Source: Leptidea sinapis
Lineage: Eukaryota; Arthropoda; Insecta; Lepidoptera; Pieridae
DNA length: 64,000 bases
Reading direction: 5' to 3'
Assembly (NCBI RefSeq): GCF_905404315.1
Contig: NC_066275.1
Location: 8,618,001-8,682,000 of the forward strand
Shown: positions 47,031 through 57,311 of the stretch, piece after piece
Position numbering within the stretch: position 1 is the stretch's first letter
Layout of the letters: every line of letters begins with the position of its first letter
Position numbers and translations under genes: made by a program
Notes under the pieces: generated by a model
Told to the model about the DNA's origin: nothing
Database searches by the model: none
What the model saw: only the letters and a program-made list of their open reading frames with translations

Positions 47031-48659
47031 AAAAACTCGGATTCAACTATCTTACTTTCATAAAAGACGATCACCGCCCTTTCATCGGGTGTTTTATCTC
47101 AATTAAAAGAAAAGTTTAATTGCATAAATAATATTTATGCAACTATTTTAATATTGCATTAATTAGTTTGAAGCAGTCATGTATCGTGAATAATCGTCTG
47201 AAAATATTTAAAGGATAAAACGTTAAAAAATAATTGGCAAAAATATGTATTGGGTACAGACGAGCTCTAGGATAATAGTTATGGTAGGCGTCAGGAAAAA
47301 ATAAAACGTTTAGTTATATCAAGGGTAGGTATCGCAGCGAAAACCACATTTTTTGGATCAAGAATCCGTACACAGTTGATTTAGTCAGTCCAGATTATCT
47401 AACTATACCTGGAAGCTAACCGGAAGATCCCCTGTTATGTAATTATTGTCAAAAGTATAAAATATATTACTTAAGTGCTAAGAATATATTTGTGTGCCTA
47501 AATTTGTAATATAGAAAGGTTTCCAATGATATACCTACACAGGTATGTTAATTTTAATTATTTACCATAACATTAATTTAAAAAGCCTACATTCAAAATA
47601 ATTTTATATTATAATTACATTTCAAACACTTACTTTTCAAAGAACTCAACAGGTTTTATAAAAGACCAAAATAACAATCAACAATATAATATGAATATTG
47701 TAAAGCGATAAATGGATAAATGTGTCACCCAATCGCGTGTCTCAGAACGGCTGCCATTGCTATCCCCACCCTAACTGACGCGAGATTCGTTACAGCCTCA
47801 AGTCAGTCGTCGATGAATCGCAACCGAGCTAGGCGTATTCCCAATCCATATAGGTGATTATAAACCATTTTGTTCGTTTCATGAGTGATAATATTTGCTT
47901 TGCATGGTAATTAAATCATGACTATTTTTGAGATGATACTATCTATTTAACCTCTCATTTTTATACGAAAAGGATAATGAAATGATTTTGTTATTATCTT
48001 ATTAATTTGTTATTGGCACACACCTGAAGACTTTGCTTCAGTTTTGTTTTGTTTGATGGCTCACGTCAAGATTAACATAGTTTTTGTCTTTTTTTTGTAA
48101 ATATTTAACTGTTTTTTTTAATAATTGTGTATTAAAATACACTTATATCCTAGGATCTGTTACGCGTTGGCGCCTGCTTCTGCATCTAAAAAATTAGATG
48201 TGGAAAAATCGACGCTTCTAGCTAGGAAACGTGTGCCCTTATTGTGCCGAAGTTAAAATTAGATCCTTCAGACCTATTAATAACATTTAAGAGGGGTAGG
48301 ATCCTCAGAGGGTTTAGGCAGGGCACGCACTATGCTTTGAGTAAAGGTACTTGAAGATGAAGCTTCAGAAGGTCATAACTTACTTCTTTATTGATAAATA
48401 TCCAAATGTTTCACACCGAATTGATTACAATTTTGGTGAAGGTAACATTGTGTTTTACTGCAAGATAGGTAGGTAATTACTACTGAAACTACCTAAGGTT
48501 GGTAGGTAAGGTTATTTCCAACCGTGGTGGTGTTTCCCATATCAGTTCGAAAACTTCTATAGGTAGTCCCATTTGATTTGAAGTTAATATATAGATATTT
48601 ACATGCAAGATATTGCTAACGCTAAAATATACATCATTTACGTGATGCTACAGCCGTTG
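47031..48659. other. noncoding DNA
   Basis: A GC-richer patch at 47725-47850 contains TCAGTCG followed 8 bp later by an ATG; I do not accept it as a gene. Nothing else is recognised. Confidence 0.4.
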
Positions 48660-48760
48660 TCAAATTCAAATATTTTTATTCAAATTAGGATTTAAAATCA
48701 CTTATTGAACGTCAAAAACTACCCATTCAAAAGAGACTATCTGTCTATCAGTTTGTTGCT
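48660..48760 (-). mobile_element. LINE family E 3' end, minus strand
   Basis: CAAATTCAAATATTTTTATT, then GGATTTAAAATCACTTATTG and CTACCCATTCAAAAGAGACT; only the 3' terminal 100 bp survive. Confidence 0.75.
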
Positions 48761-50454
48761 GAAGTACCTTTTTCCATAATTAATAGTAGGTATAACTGAC
48801 TACATTTATCAAAATTTAATTTTTTATCATTACCAAGATTAATTGAATTTGTTTTATTTTATTTACAAAGCTGTCCCGCGCCGTGATTATGCTTTAATAA
48901 AAATATCGTAACTTCAATCAAAATAGTAACCAGATACTTCAGGAAATGGGCCGAAAATCATTTGATTTATTTTTGATACTCAGAGTCCTCTGTAAGTATG
49001 TCATATAGGTAGTGTAAATATCAATGGGGGTTCAATTTGAAAATATTAATTTATAGGATTAGGTACCTTTCTAGATTTTTAACAGGTAAGGTAGGCCGAG
49101 GTTATTAATAGCTTTGCTGTAGGTATACCTACATTTACTATTTTAACTAGGTTGAGGTTGAAAGCAAGTATTTTTCTACTTCAATCCACTTTCATGTAAC
49201 TTCGAAAAAACTGTGCTTAAGAAAAAAGTATATAACTTCATTAAATGCATATCGCATAAAAAACCATTGCATTTTAATAAGCATAGAAAAAAGGTAGGTA
49301 TCTACATTACCTACCCATTAGGTTTTAGAATGAATATTATGTAAGATTCACTTTTAATCTCACACAATTTTAATTTCATTCTAATTGAACATCCTTTGAT
49401 TATCTTGTTTTATGAGGAACTTCTGATGTTGGTACTTAATAATCTTATGTAGAAATAATATTATTGTTAGGTTGGTATCTTAATATGATAAGTAAAATTG
49501 TTTAACTATTATAAATATCATTATGATAATATTATGTTCTGGTACAGAACAATCCAAGTATATGAAAAAATATGAATTACTAAACAAATTTTAATAAAAA
49601 AAAATCATCTTTGACCAAGACTCAAAAAGTCACCCTGGCCCTACACCTACACCTACGTACTAAACTTATATTATGTTGATATTTGCAGTGTTACTTCATC
49701 TATTTTTAGCACTTATTATTAATATATCATTCTTGAGTCTTAACACCCGTAATTAAAATATTATTAGGTTTATTATATTTAAATTCTTAACAGTCATTTC
49801 TGATATTTCTACTAGATTATTAGTAATAGTTATGAAATATCAAAAATTGTATCTTACAGACTATTCTATAAGATACAAAATAATTTAATATTCGAATGTC
49901 ATACTTCAATATAATTCAAGTTTATTAAAGTCAATCAATCATAATTAATAGGTAGGTACTTTTAAATAAATTTCTTACAAGGCAAAGAGGCATTATTTAT
50001 TTATCTAAGTATATTCTAATTTTACAACTTATTACACGCTTTGTAATCCTTTTAAAAATGATTATTTTCTGTAAATGCAATACCTATATAGAATTACATG
50101 TATAGGTTAGAATTAGATGTATAGGTACTTTTAAGGTAGGTATTACGATGTTACATCTATTTACAGAACCGAAACACCATCTAAACATAGTTTATTAAAC
50201 TTTAACAATCTAAAAAAAAAAATATGTCGTCACCGACAAAGGAAAATCAATAGTAATAATTCATCTTGCTTGCCTCATGTTTATGTTGTTAACCTGTATA
50301 ACCTAAGTTTTTATACCTACCCACCTATTTCATTTTTGTTGCTGTATCGATAATAGTAATAAAGTTATATATAATTAATTATTATAAATTACTATTAGTT
50401 GTCGCTTCTTAAGTTGTATTTCTTGTGTGAATTGTCTTTAAATTATATTTGACA
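48761..50454. other. AT-rich noncoding DNA with many TAGGTA motifs
   Basis: No gene. GTAGGTA/TACCTAC motifs are frequent from about 48.4 to 53.9 kb. Confidence 0.45.
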
Positions 50455-50795
50455 CTAGCTGACCCGGCAAACGTTGTTTTGCCATATAAAGTATAATTCA
50501 CGCGATAGTTTTATAAGTAGTAAAATATTGCCTATATTATAGCCTGTACATCATTTTGTTCTATTGTCAATAGTTTTTGCAGCGCATGCAAAAATAGGTT
50601 ATCGATTTTACACCTTGTGTTACAAAATAGCACTTTTATTACGGATCCCTAATTTTGAAAAAAAAAGCTTATAACCTTCCTCGATAAATGGACTACCCAA
50701 CACTGAAAGAATCATTCAAATCGGACCAGTAGTACCAGAGATTAGCGCGTTCAAACAAACAAACAAACACTGCAGCTTTATAATATTAGTATAGA
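50455..50795 (-). mobile_element. non-autonomous Helitron, complete, minus strand
   Basis: The inverse of 25129-25475. On plus it starts CTAGCTGACCCGGCAAACG (after A 50454) and ends TTATAATATTAGTATAGA (before T 50796). Ends, flanking A/T and internal sequence agree with the other copy except for a few substitutions and a shorter T run. It has no coding capacity. Confidence 0.9.
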
Positions 50796-53164
50796 TGAAG
50801 GTTAAGAAAATTAGTACCTAACCTATATTATTTGCCTGTTGGTGAAAGTGTTTTAGGCACTTATTTGTTTCCATTTATTGTATTTATTTGATTCCAATAG
50901 TTTTTTTAAATAATGTTGGCGGACACCGGTAGGTACTTATACCAAACATACTTAGTGTTGGTACATACTTACCTACCTACTTGCTTATCTGTTGGATAAA
51001 AAAAATTTTTTAAGACAGATTTCGTTCAAACATTCGAACTAATTTCCTATTAGTTGTAATATTTGAGCACTGTTGCCCACATCCGACCGGCAAGGAATGG
51101 AGCATCCGAGCTTTTTTTTCTGAATATTAGACATTTTATTCATGGGTAGGTAGGAACAAAATTGCACATTGCAGACATGCACAAACTCACGACCTTTATA
51201 TTCATCTATTAGTATTTTTTTTTCAATTTTAATACCAAAATTTAAAGGTTAATGCTTACAATAGGACGCAAAAAGCCAAACGTTTCGGTATGCCAAAAAT
51301 GGAGAAACATAATATTTTAAAATTAGATACCTACCACAGTTTCTGCTGGTCAGACAATCATACACAGTCATGACCATCGGACATGTTGAATCATATTATT
51401 CCCAACCTACATAAATAAAGTTAAAAAGTTAAATTTGTACAGTTACAAGTATTTTTAAGGATAAGATTGACTTTTGTACGTACCTAGACATAGGTACGTA
51501 CAAAAGTCAGTAAGTAGGCATCTACCTAAATATCGTTTGTCTCCTAAGCGGTTAATACAATTGTTTGGTTTTTAAATGAACGTTATTTTAAATTCTTAAA
51601 GCTTTCGTTATTATTCACTTATTTATTAATACGGCTTTACTCACGTTTTATCAGTGTGGGTCCTACCGACTTGTTACGGACCAATCGGAGGTCCGTAAGT
51701 CCGTACGTAATTAATTATTTACACTTATTTATAAGTGAACGTTATTTTGTGTCATTTTTCAACTAGATATTTTCTCGTCTAAAAATGTTTTTAGTATTTA
51801 CTATTTATGCTTATTTGATTTGTTTAATTAATTAAGATGAATTATCGTGGTGGACACTAATTACCTGCATAAAAATTTTTGTGTAACATTGCATAGCTGA
51901 ATGCCACCGCATTACATCATTAAAAGTATATTAAAACGAATTACAGTATTAAGGTAGAGTACCTTTCACATGTATCGCAACACATCTCATCCGCCACATT
52001 CCTGAGCGCGTTTAAAGTATGTCCCAAACAGCTGATTTCCCGCTATACTCTCGTCTCCTTTATCGCCCCGTAAAACACGCAATAAAACAGAGAAAACTAT
52101 AGTTTATGCGCTCCCGCGGAATTGCGCGGCGAGTGTGCGTAACCTGCATGCGGCCATTTCGAGATTTACGATCTGGGAATTGCAAGTTAGAGAGAGACCA
52201 AAATATTACAGTACTTTCTTGCTTAGTGTAAACAATTCACATTTTACAATTTTTTAACTTAACTACTTTATTAATTTAAGACTATACTATTATTGTTGTA
52301 ATAACGTTATGCTGTAACGAAATTTCGTGTTAGAAAGTTAGAAACGGAATCCATAGAACTTCTAAGACGCGTGCTAGTTCGTGCTTGTATGTGTGTGTAA
52401 ATTAAAACGTTCGCTGGGGACCGATGATTGTATAGCTTTCCCTTTTGTTAGGCTGAGTTATGAGTACGTTAGAGCGAGAGGTCGTAAATCGGAGCATGCT
52501 GCCGTAGTGACATGTTTATGGGCGGCGCGCGTGGCATTTGAAACTCGAAGTGGGAGCGAACAGTCGTCAGCATGACGCCGCGACATTGTATGCGGGTCTT
52601 CTTTACGTAAAATTTGTTTTTAAATATTTTTATTGATTTATTTTTAATTACTATACTGATGAAAAATCCATCATTCAATTATATTTAGGTTTTAAGGTTC
52701 AAATATTATAGTTTAAAATTTGACAATGTCAAACTTATTTTAATCTTACAAATATAAATAATTAAGTAGGTATACCATACTAAAAGTTAAATTAGAAATT
52801 TATTTGAGATTATATCATAATCCATTAAAATATTATACCTATACCAACTATATCTATTATATTTCTTTTTGCTAATTATTATAAAAAAAATTGATTAATA
52901 TAAAATTATCTGCCAATAAAAAAAATTACCTAAGTATATGTATGGTAAAAATTAAATTATAATCTAAGTCCTAATAGGTATTTGAAAGATTATATTTTGA
53001 ATTTAAAAAAAAATTGTGACTAAAGTTTGTAAATTTATTACTATTGAATATATAATATTGTATTTTGGAAAATTTATTGAAGTAGGCGTTACTATGCCTA
53101 AATCCATGATTATCCAAATGTTTGGAGTTATATTTAGTGTTAATTCCGCCAATATTTGTCTTTA
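50796..53164. other. noncoding DNA with GC-rich patches
   Basis: Contains a strong hairpin (51468-51509) and GC-richer patches at 52010-52160 and 52370-52600. The latter has frames on both strands and could be an untranslated exon or promoter. No exon is assigned. Confidence 0.4.
51468..51509. repeat. perfect 19-bp-arm hairpin
   Basis: Left arm TGACTTTTGTACGTACCTA, loop GACA, right arm the exact reverse complement. Each arm contains GTACGTAC. It is the strongest perfect hairpin in the window. Confidence 0.9.
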
Positions 53165-53215
53165 AACATTTCGACACGTGTTTCGCCTCTACACGAGGCA
53201 TCCTCAAGACATGTT
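53165..53215 (-). ncRNA. hammerhead-ribozyme-like fold (candidate)
   Basis: On minus from 53215: stem I strand AACATGTC, core UUGAGGA (hammerhead consensus CUGANGA, first base changed), one extra U, stem II GCCUC with loop GUGUA and GAGGC, then GAAAC, loop ACGU, GU, C17, then stem I partner GAAAUGUU. Stem I pairs 7 of 8 positions, stem II 5 of 5, stem III only 2 bp. A 2-bp stem III is known from the minimal hammerheads of Penelope-like elements and retrozymes. The predicted cut is after C at 53173. Deviations (C3 to U, extra U before stem II) may reduce or abolish activity. Flanking DNA (CGAAACACGTGTCGAAATG on minus) resembles repeats common in animals. Confidence 0.5.
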
Positions 53216-53504
53216 GACTCGCCAAGAGTCTCGTGCCAGACTTATGTACGCTTTAGTGAATAAAGTTTTTTTTAAATTTGAATCGAGTGGGTTATAAAAA
53301 ATCTTAAATTTAAGGTATCATTTATTTTACTCAAATTCCTTTTAAGCTTAACTAATAATATAATGAGTGACTACTACAATAGCTAGATAAATATTTCAGC
53401 CATATTCACTTAGTATGAGAAAAGCAAAGTATGAACAGGTGATCATACCTATAAGGCAAGGCTTATTAAGATTAGGTAAGTCAAGGCAAAGTTAGATTTT
53501 TTTT
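53216..53504. other. noncoding DNA
   Basis: 53216-53275 may belong to the same repeat as the hammerhead-like fold. The rest is unrecognised. Confidence 0.35.
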
Positions 53505-53665
53505 CAAATTCAAATTCAAATATTTTTATTCAAAATAGGATGTGGCATCACTTATTGAAAGTCAAAAACTACCACCCATTCCAAAATGAATGCCTCTGAC
53601 CTGAGAAGAATGGGCGCAAAAAACTCAGTCTCACTCTTTAATTTATTATTAGCAATAGGTGATTT
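53505..53665 (-). mobile_element. LINE family E 3' end, minus strand
   Basis: CAAATTCAAATTCAAATATT, ATTCAAAATAGGATGTGGCA, CTACCACCCATTCCAAAATG and CTGACCTGAGAAGAATGGGC follow the family order in reverse. Confidence 0.8.
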
Positions 53666-54021
53666 TGTTTTTACTATATTCAATCAACTTAAGTACCTAC
53701 CTACGCTCCTATTAATAAAAGGTAAAAGCAGAAAAATGAAAAAAAAATAAATCAAAATTTTATTATGAAGTTAGGTAGGTACCTACTTATTATAATAATA
53801 TTAAATTATTTGAAGATACTTAGGTACTTACCTATATACCTATACTTGTGAATATTTTGGAGGCTATGAATATATTATCATTAATATGCAGAAGAAACGG
53901 TGTAGGCGATAGTTGGTGGTGATCAATACTTTTCATGATGTTGGAGAGTAAGGAGGTACTAGCACTATAGGTCTGTTGTTAGCTGGTTCCAAGATGTCAC
54001 TTTTTTGGGATCGAATGAATT

Positions 54022-54450
54022 GAAATTCAAATTCAAATTGAAATATTTTTATTCAAAATAGGATTTCAAATCACTTACTGAACGTACAAAACTACCACCC
54101 ATTCAAAAGAGACTGCCTCAGACCTGAGAAGAACGGGCGCAAGAAACTCAGCGGGCTTTGTTTTTATATAAAATATGGATTACAATGTGATATCGTACAA
54201 TAAACATATATAATTAAAGAGCCTGAGGGTGTTTGCTTTATTCCCAGTCCGTGGTGTCATTAAGAAAATCGTTTATGCTATAATAACCTTTCCCACACAA
54301 ACGTTGTTAACAATTCTTTTAATTTTCGTAACACGTTTGTTTTGTACATTTTCTGGGATCATATTGTAGAAGCATATACATCGCCCAACAAAAGACTTAT
54401 TAACTCGACCCAAGACTAACTAACTCGACCCATAAAGGCCCTGCCCTGAA
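54022..54450 (-). pseudogene. LINE family E C-terminus and 3' end, longest copy
   Basis: On minus: FVGRCICFYNMIPENVQNKR, then VTKIKRIVNN, then after a 1-base deletion CGKGYYSINDFLND, TTDWE and stop. The 3' UTR ends in TTGAATTTGAATTTCAATTC at about 54022. It is the most complete C-terminus of this family here. The deleted A in the lysine run (near 54308) breaks the frame. Confidence 0.85.
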
Positions 54451-54485
54451 TAGAACTATACTTCTTAAGCACCGGCGTCCATTCA

Positions 54486-54790
54486 GTGACAATTTTTTTT
54501 TCAGGAAAAGAGGGACAAACGAGCGTACGGGTCACAAAAAAAAAGCTAGCCGAACAGTTTTCTGTCTAAGCCGTACTTTTGTCGGCGGGATAGTTTGCAG
54601 TGTCTGTCCATTGCCGTTAAAAGTCAAGTTGGATCGAAAAAAAGCGCTCAGAAGATCGGCATTCTCTTTTGCAGCATGCGCTGTAGTATCACATCGGCCA
54701 CTGCAACGGCACAGGCACTTTTCTGTCAGAATTTCTTCACAGGTGTGTTAAGGGCTTCCTCACGCTGTTTTCCTCCACCGTAAGAATAGC
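54486..54790 (-). pseudogene. LINE family B, linker joined to 3' end
   Basis: On minus, CAVAVADVILQRM (linker after the endonuclease, as at 18385) runs through decayed sequence and then directly meets the 3' UTR block (GTGACCCGTACGCTCGTTTG) and the A tail at about 54487. The reverse transcriptase is missing. A short A-run (54538-54544) marks the junction. Confidence 0.7.
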
Positions 54791-55654
54791 TGGAAATAAC
54801 TTCCTTCAGTAATGTTTTCAGGTTCTTCGTGCGTCTTGCACGACGCGTACCTGCCTTCAAAAAAGCTTACAAATTAAATGAGCATGTAGTGATAATCCAT
54901 GAGTCCTGATTCATTAAGTAATAAATTCGTAATAAGTCTTCAGGTTTTCAGTTAATCTGTGTTGTAGATACATCGCTGAATATTGAAATGGTATGACTCT
55001 ACAAATTTACTGGATAATCTCATAGTCCCGTCAAATAGAATATGTAATATATATATGTTGATCCTTGAAATGAATTAGCTTCTGAGCTTTTAGGTAACTA
55101 ATAAAATAATTTATAACAAAAAGTTTTAATGGTAAATGCTAATCATAATAGAAGAGTTCGCAATTACAGACTCTATTGTTACCCCCTTCCTTCTTGACTT
55201 CGCTATCCTTTCCATATTTTAAAGAAGGGAACGACCCGTTCCATGACTCCGCCACAAGGTATGATGAGGCTATTACCATAAAAGTAAACATACATTGTGA
55301 TTCTTCTAGTGATGCAAGAGATCATAGATGGTGTTGTTTACTTACTTATCATCAGGTAGAGCCCATTATTGCCTGTCATGTCCTTCGTTGAAACGTTCAA
55401 TTCAAATATAAGCTATGCAATATGTATTCCACGTAAAAAAGAATAAATATATACTATATTACCTACTAAAACTCGTGAGAAAATATTATAAGATATGTAG
55501 TTAAAAAAAAAACTAAAATACACGTTAAAAATTCGAAAATTTCCTAGTATTAGATAAATAGGTTAAAGATAATGGTTGAAATTTAAAATTAACACCATTG
55601 CCTGCCTTATCGACGATAGGTGATAACTATATAAATTAACGAAAATCTTATTTT
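54791..55654. other. noncoding DNA
   Basis: The 71-codon frame at 55176-55391 has no domain. Otherwise empty. Confidence 0.4.
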
Positions 55655-55835
55655 GCACATTGAAAATGGAATAATTTTATCAAATTAATGTATTGTCATC
55701 GGTCCTCGATAAATCTACGAAGTTTGTACGAAATCTGGCCGCTTAAAGTGAGTCAAAATGGCGCGCAAATGAGTCGGATACAAACAAATATACATACAGG
55801 TGAAGCTGATAAAAAGCGTGTAAAAATAATAAATC
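55655..55835 (-). repeat. repeat D copy 3, minus strand
   Basis: On plus TGTCATCGGTCCTCGATAAA, then GAAATCTGGCCGCTTAAAGT and ACAGGTGAAGCTGATAAAAA, the reverse complement of the copy at 31575. The frames at 55688-55970 are shadows of it. Confidence 0.8.
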
Positions 55836-56326
55836 TAGTTGAAATCGTAGGTTTAGAATGTAACTCAGAGTTGTAAAGCGAAGTAACGGTTTGACACAAT
55901 AATGCAGATTAGTATACAAGTAGTGTAGGTTGAGACGCGGCCCTGAAACTAATAGACAATTCCACTGCAAGTCACGGCGCGTCCCTTGATGGGTGCGTTA
56001 CCAAAAGAATTATAGTTGATTGTTGAACTTAAAGCGTATGTTTCTAATTTATTGTAATCTGGTATCTGCTTGTCAGTAATTGGTACTTATTTATCGTTTA
56101 AGTGACTCATCGACAAGCAGAAATTGGTGCCTAACGGAAATATGGCATAGTATCCACGTCTGAGGGTATGTGTTGTTGGTAGAGCTTAGTTAATTCTCTA
56201 TATATTTGCACGCTCTTTCTCAATTTCACCTTCTCAATTTTGCCTCCGAAGATTGGTCAATTTAGGAGGGTATTGCTCCGTCCGACCCATATATCTATGC
56301 ATACTGCGAAACTTAAGAATAGTTTA
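55836..56326. other. noncoding DNA with diverged low-copy repeat
   Basis: 56240-56310 resembles 57840-57970 and 58020-58110 (cores GGTCAATTT, GGTATTGCTC, CCATATATCTAT). Confidence 0.35.
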
Positions 56327-56390
56327 AGGGCAGCACATTCACTTTGTCAGATTTCTAAAATCTGACAAAGTATCGGTCCTGCACTGCCCT
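56327..56390. repeat. palindrome copy 1
   Basis: ACTTTGTCAGATTT, CTA, AAATCTGACAAAGT (56341-56371) is perfect, and outer AGGGCAG/CTGCCCT halves (56327-56333, 56384-56390) extend the symmetry. It is mirrored at 56954-56984. Confidence 0.85.
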
Positions 56391-56644
56391 CGTCCAGGTT
56401 ATCGGGATAACGGTTTCACAATGATTTACTCTATAATTGATACAATTAAATAAAATACTTATCGGATTCAAAGATTAAATTAAAAGTTTATAGTAAATTG
56501 TTTGAAAATTGCATATCCTTCTGTACGATAACATCACGAAGTTCGGAAGATTGAAAACATTGACGTCCCAATTTTTTTTTTGATATAGAAACTGACGAGA
56601 TGCTAATCTTGACATCTTGAGACACACGATGTTAATGTAGCTTT

Positions 56645-56730
56645 AGCTCAGTAACTTCGCTAGCTACGGCGCCCTTAAAGCAAAACAGAATTACTGTACT
56701 ACCGCTAGGCGGCATAAAGGCATCACTGTG
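56645..56730 (-). mobile_element. decayed LINE family A fragment, minus strand
   Basis: CAGTAACTTCGCTAGCTACG, then GCGCCCTTAAAGCAAAACAG follows the order of 22765-22860 with many changes. Confidence 0.5.
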
Positions 56731-56953
56731 GTGCATACTTAATGGTTAAGCAAAGAAGACTTTCACTGGTAATAAGTATACCATTACTTATTACGTTTGA
56801 GCACTATATTGTTTTTCATAATAGAGTGAAAGTGGAGGGAATAAGAACACACGGTCACTCATCTACCCAATCGTCAGACCAAGTTTGCTATATTACTGGC
56901 ATCGAACTGACCACAGCCCTGTGGAAAGCCGAGGACATCACGGAGTGGAGAAA

Positions 56954-56984
56954 CTTTTGTCAGATTTTAGAAATCTGACAAAGT
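56954..56984. repeat. palindrome copy 2, inverted relative to copy 1
   Basis: TTTGTCAGATTT, TAG, AAATCTGACAAA. The loop is the complement of that in copy 1, so the two form an inverted pair 0.6 kb apart. Confidence 0.85.
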
Positions 56985-57311
56985 ATAGTGATATCTACAG
57001 CTCCTATTTTATTATACTCTCTCCAAAGAGATGAGCATCTTTGTCTACTATTACATCTCTGTCTAGAAATCACAGAGATTCCTCGACCTCAACGGCTACC
57101 TCGGCGCCGTAAGCTCCGTCCTCGCTTATCAGAAGCATAAGAAATAGCAGGAGAATGAAGCGGAGAGCTTAAAGCTCGCCTTCAGAATCAGAAGCCGATT
57201 AGGCTGAGTTATCCAACTGACTATTTCGATCCTGAGGTTTATAATCCTTGTCAACAACAATCATTGTTGTTTTCATCATCTTCAAAGTCGGATAGGTCTA
57301 TTTTAACCTGA
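56979..57311 (+). pseudogene. unassigned decayed open frame
   Basis: One frame stays open for about 110 codons except for TAA at 57138 and TGA at 57156. It reads EIPRPQRLPRRRKLRPRLSE before the stops and KPIRLSYPTDYFDPEVYNPC after, ending at TGA 57309. The composition looks protein-like (basic, then acidic-aromatic). I recognise no family. It may be a dead gene piece or transposon. Confidence 0.2.

Noticed and set aside
47795..47860. Initiator TCAGTCG followed by ATG and a GTGATT donor as a first exon
   Set aside because: The ATG would be about 10 bases from the start site and only 13 codons long. No support.
33864..53000. A repeat-free regulatory domain
   Set aside because: The interval contains LINE tails, Helitrons and a MITE, so it is not unusually repeat-poor.
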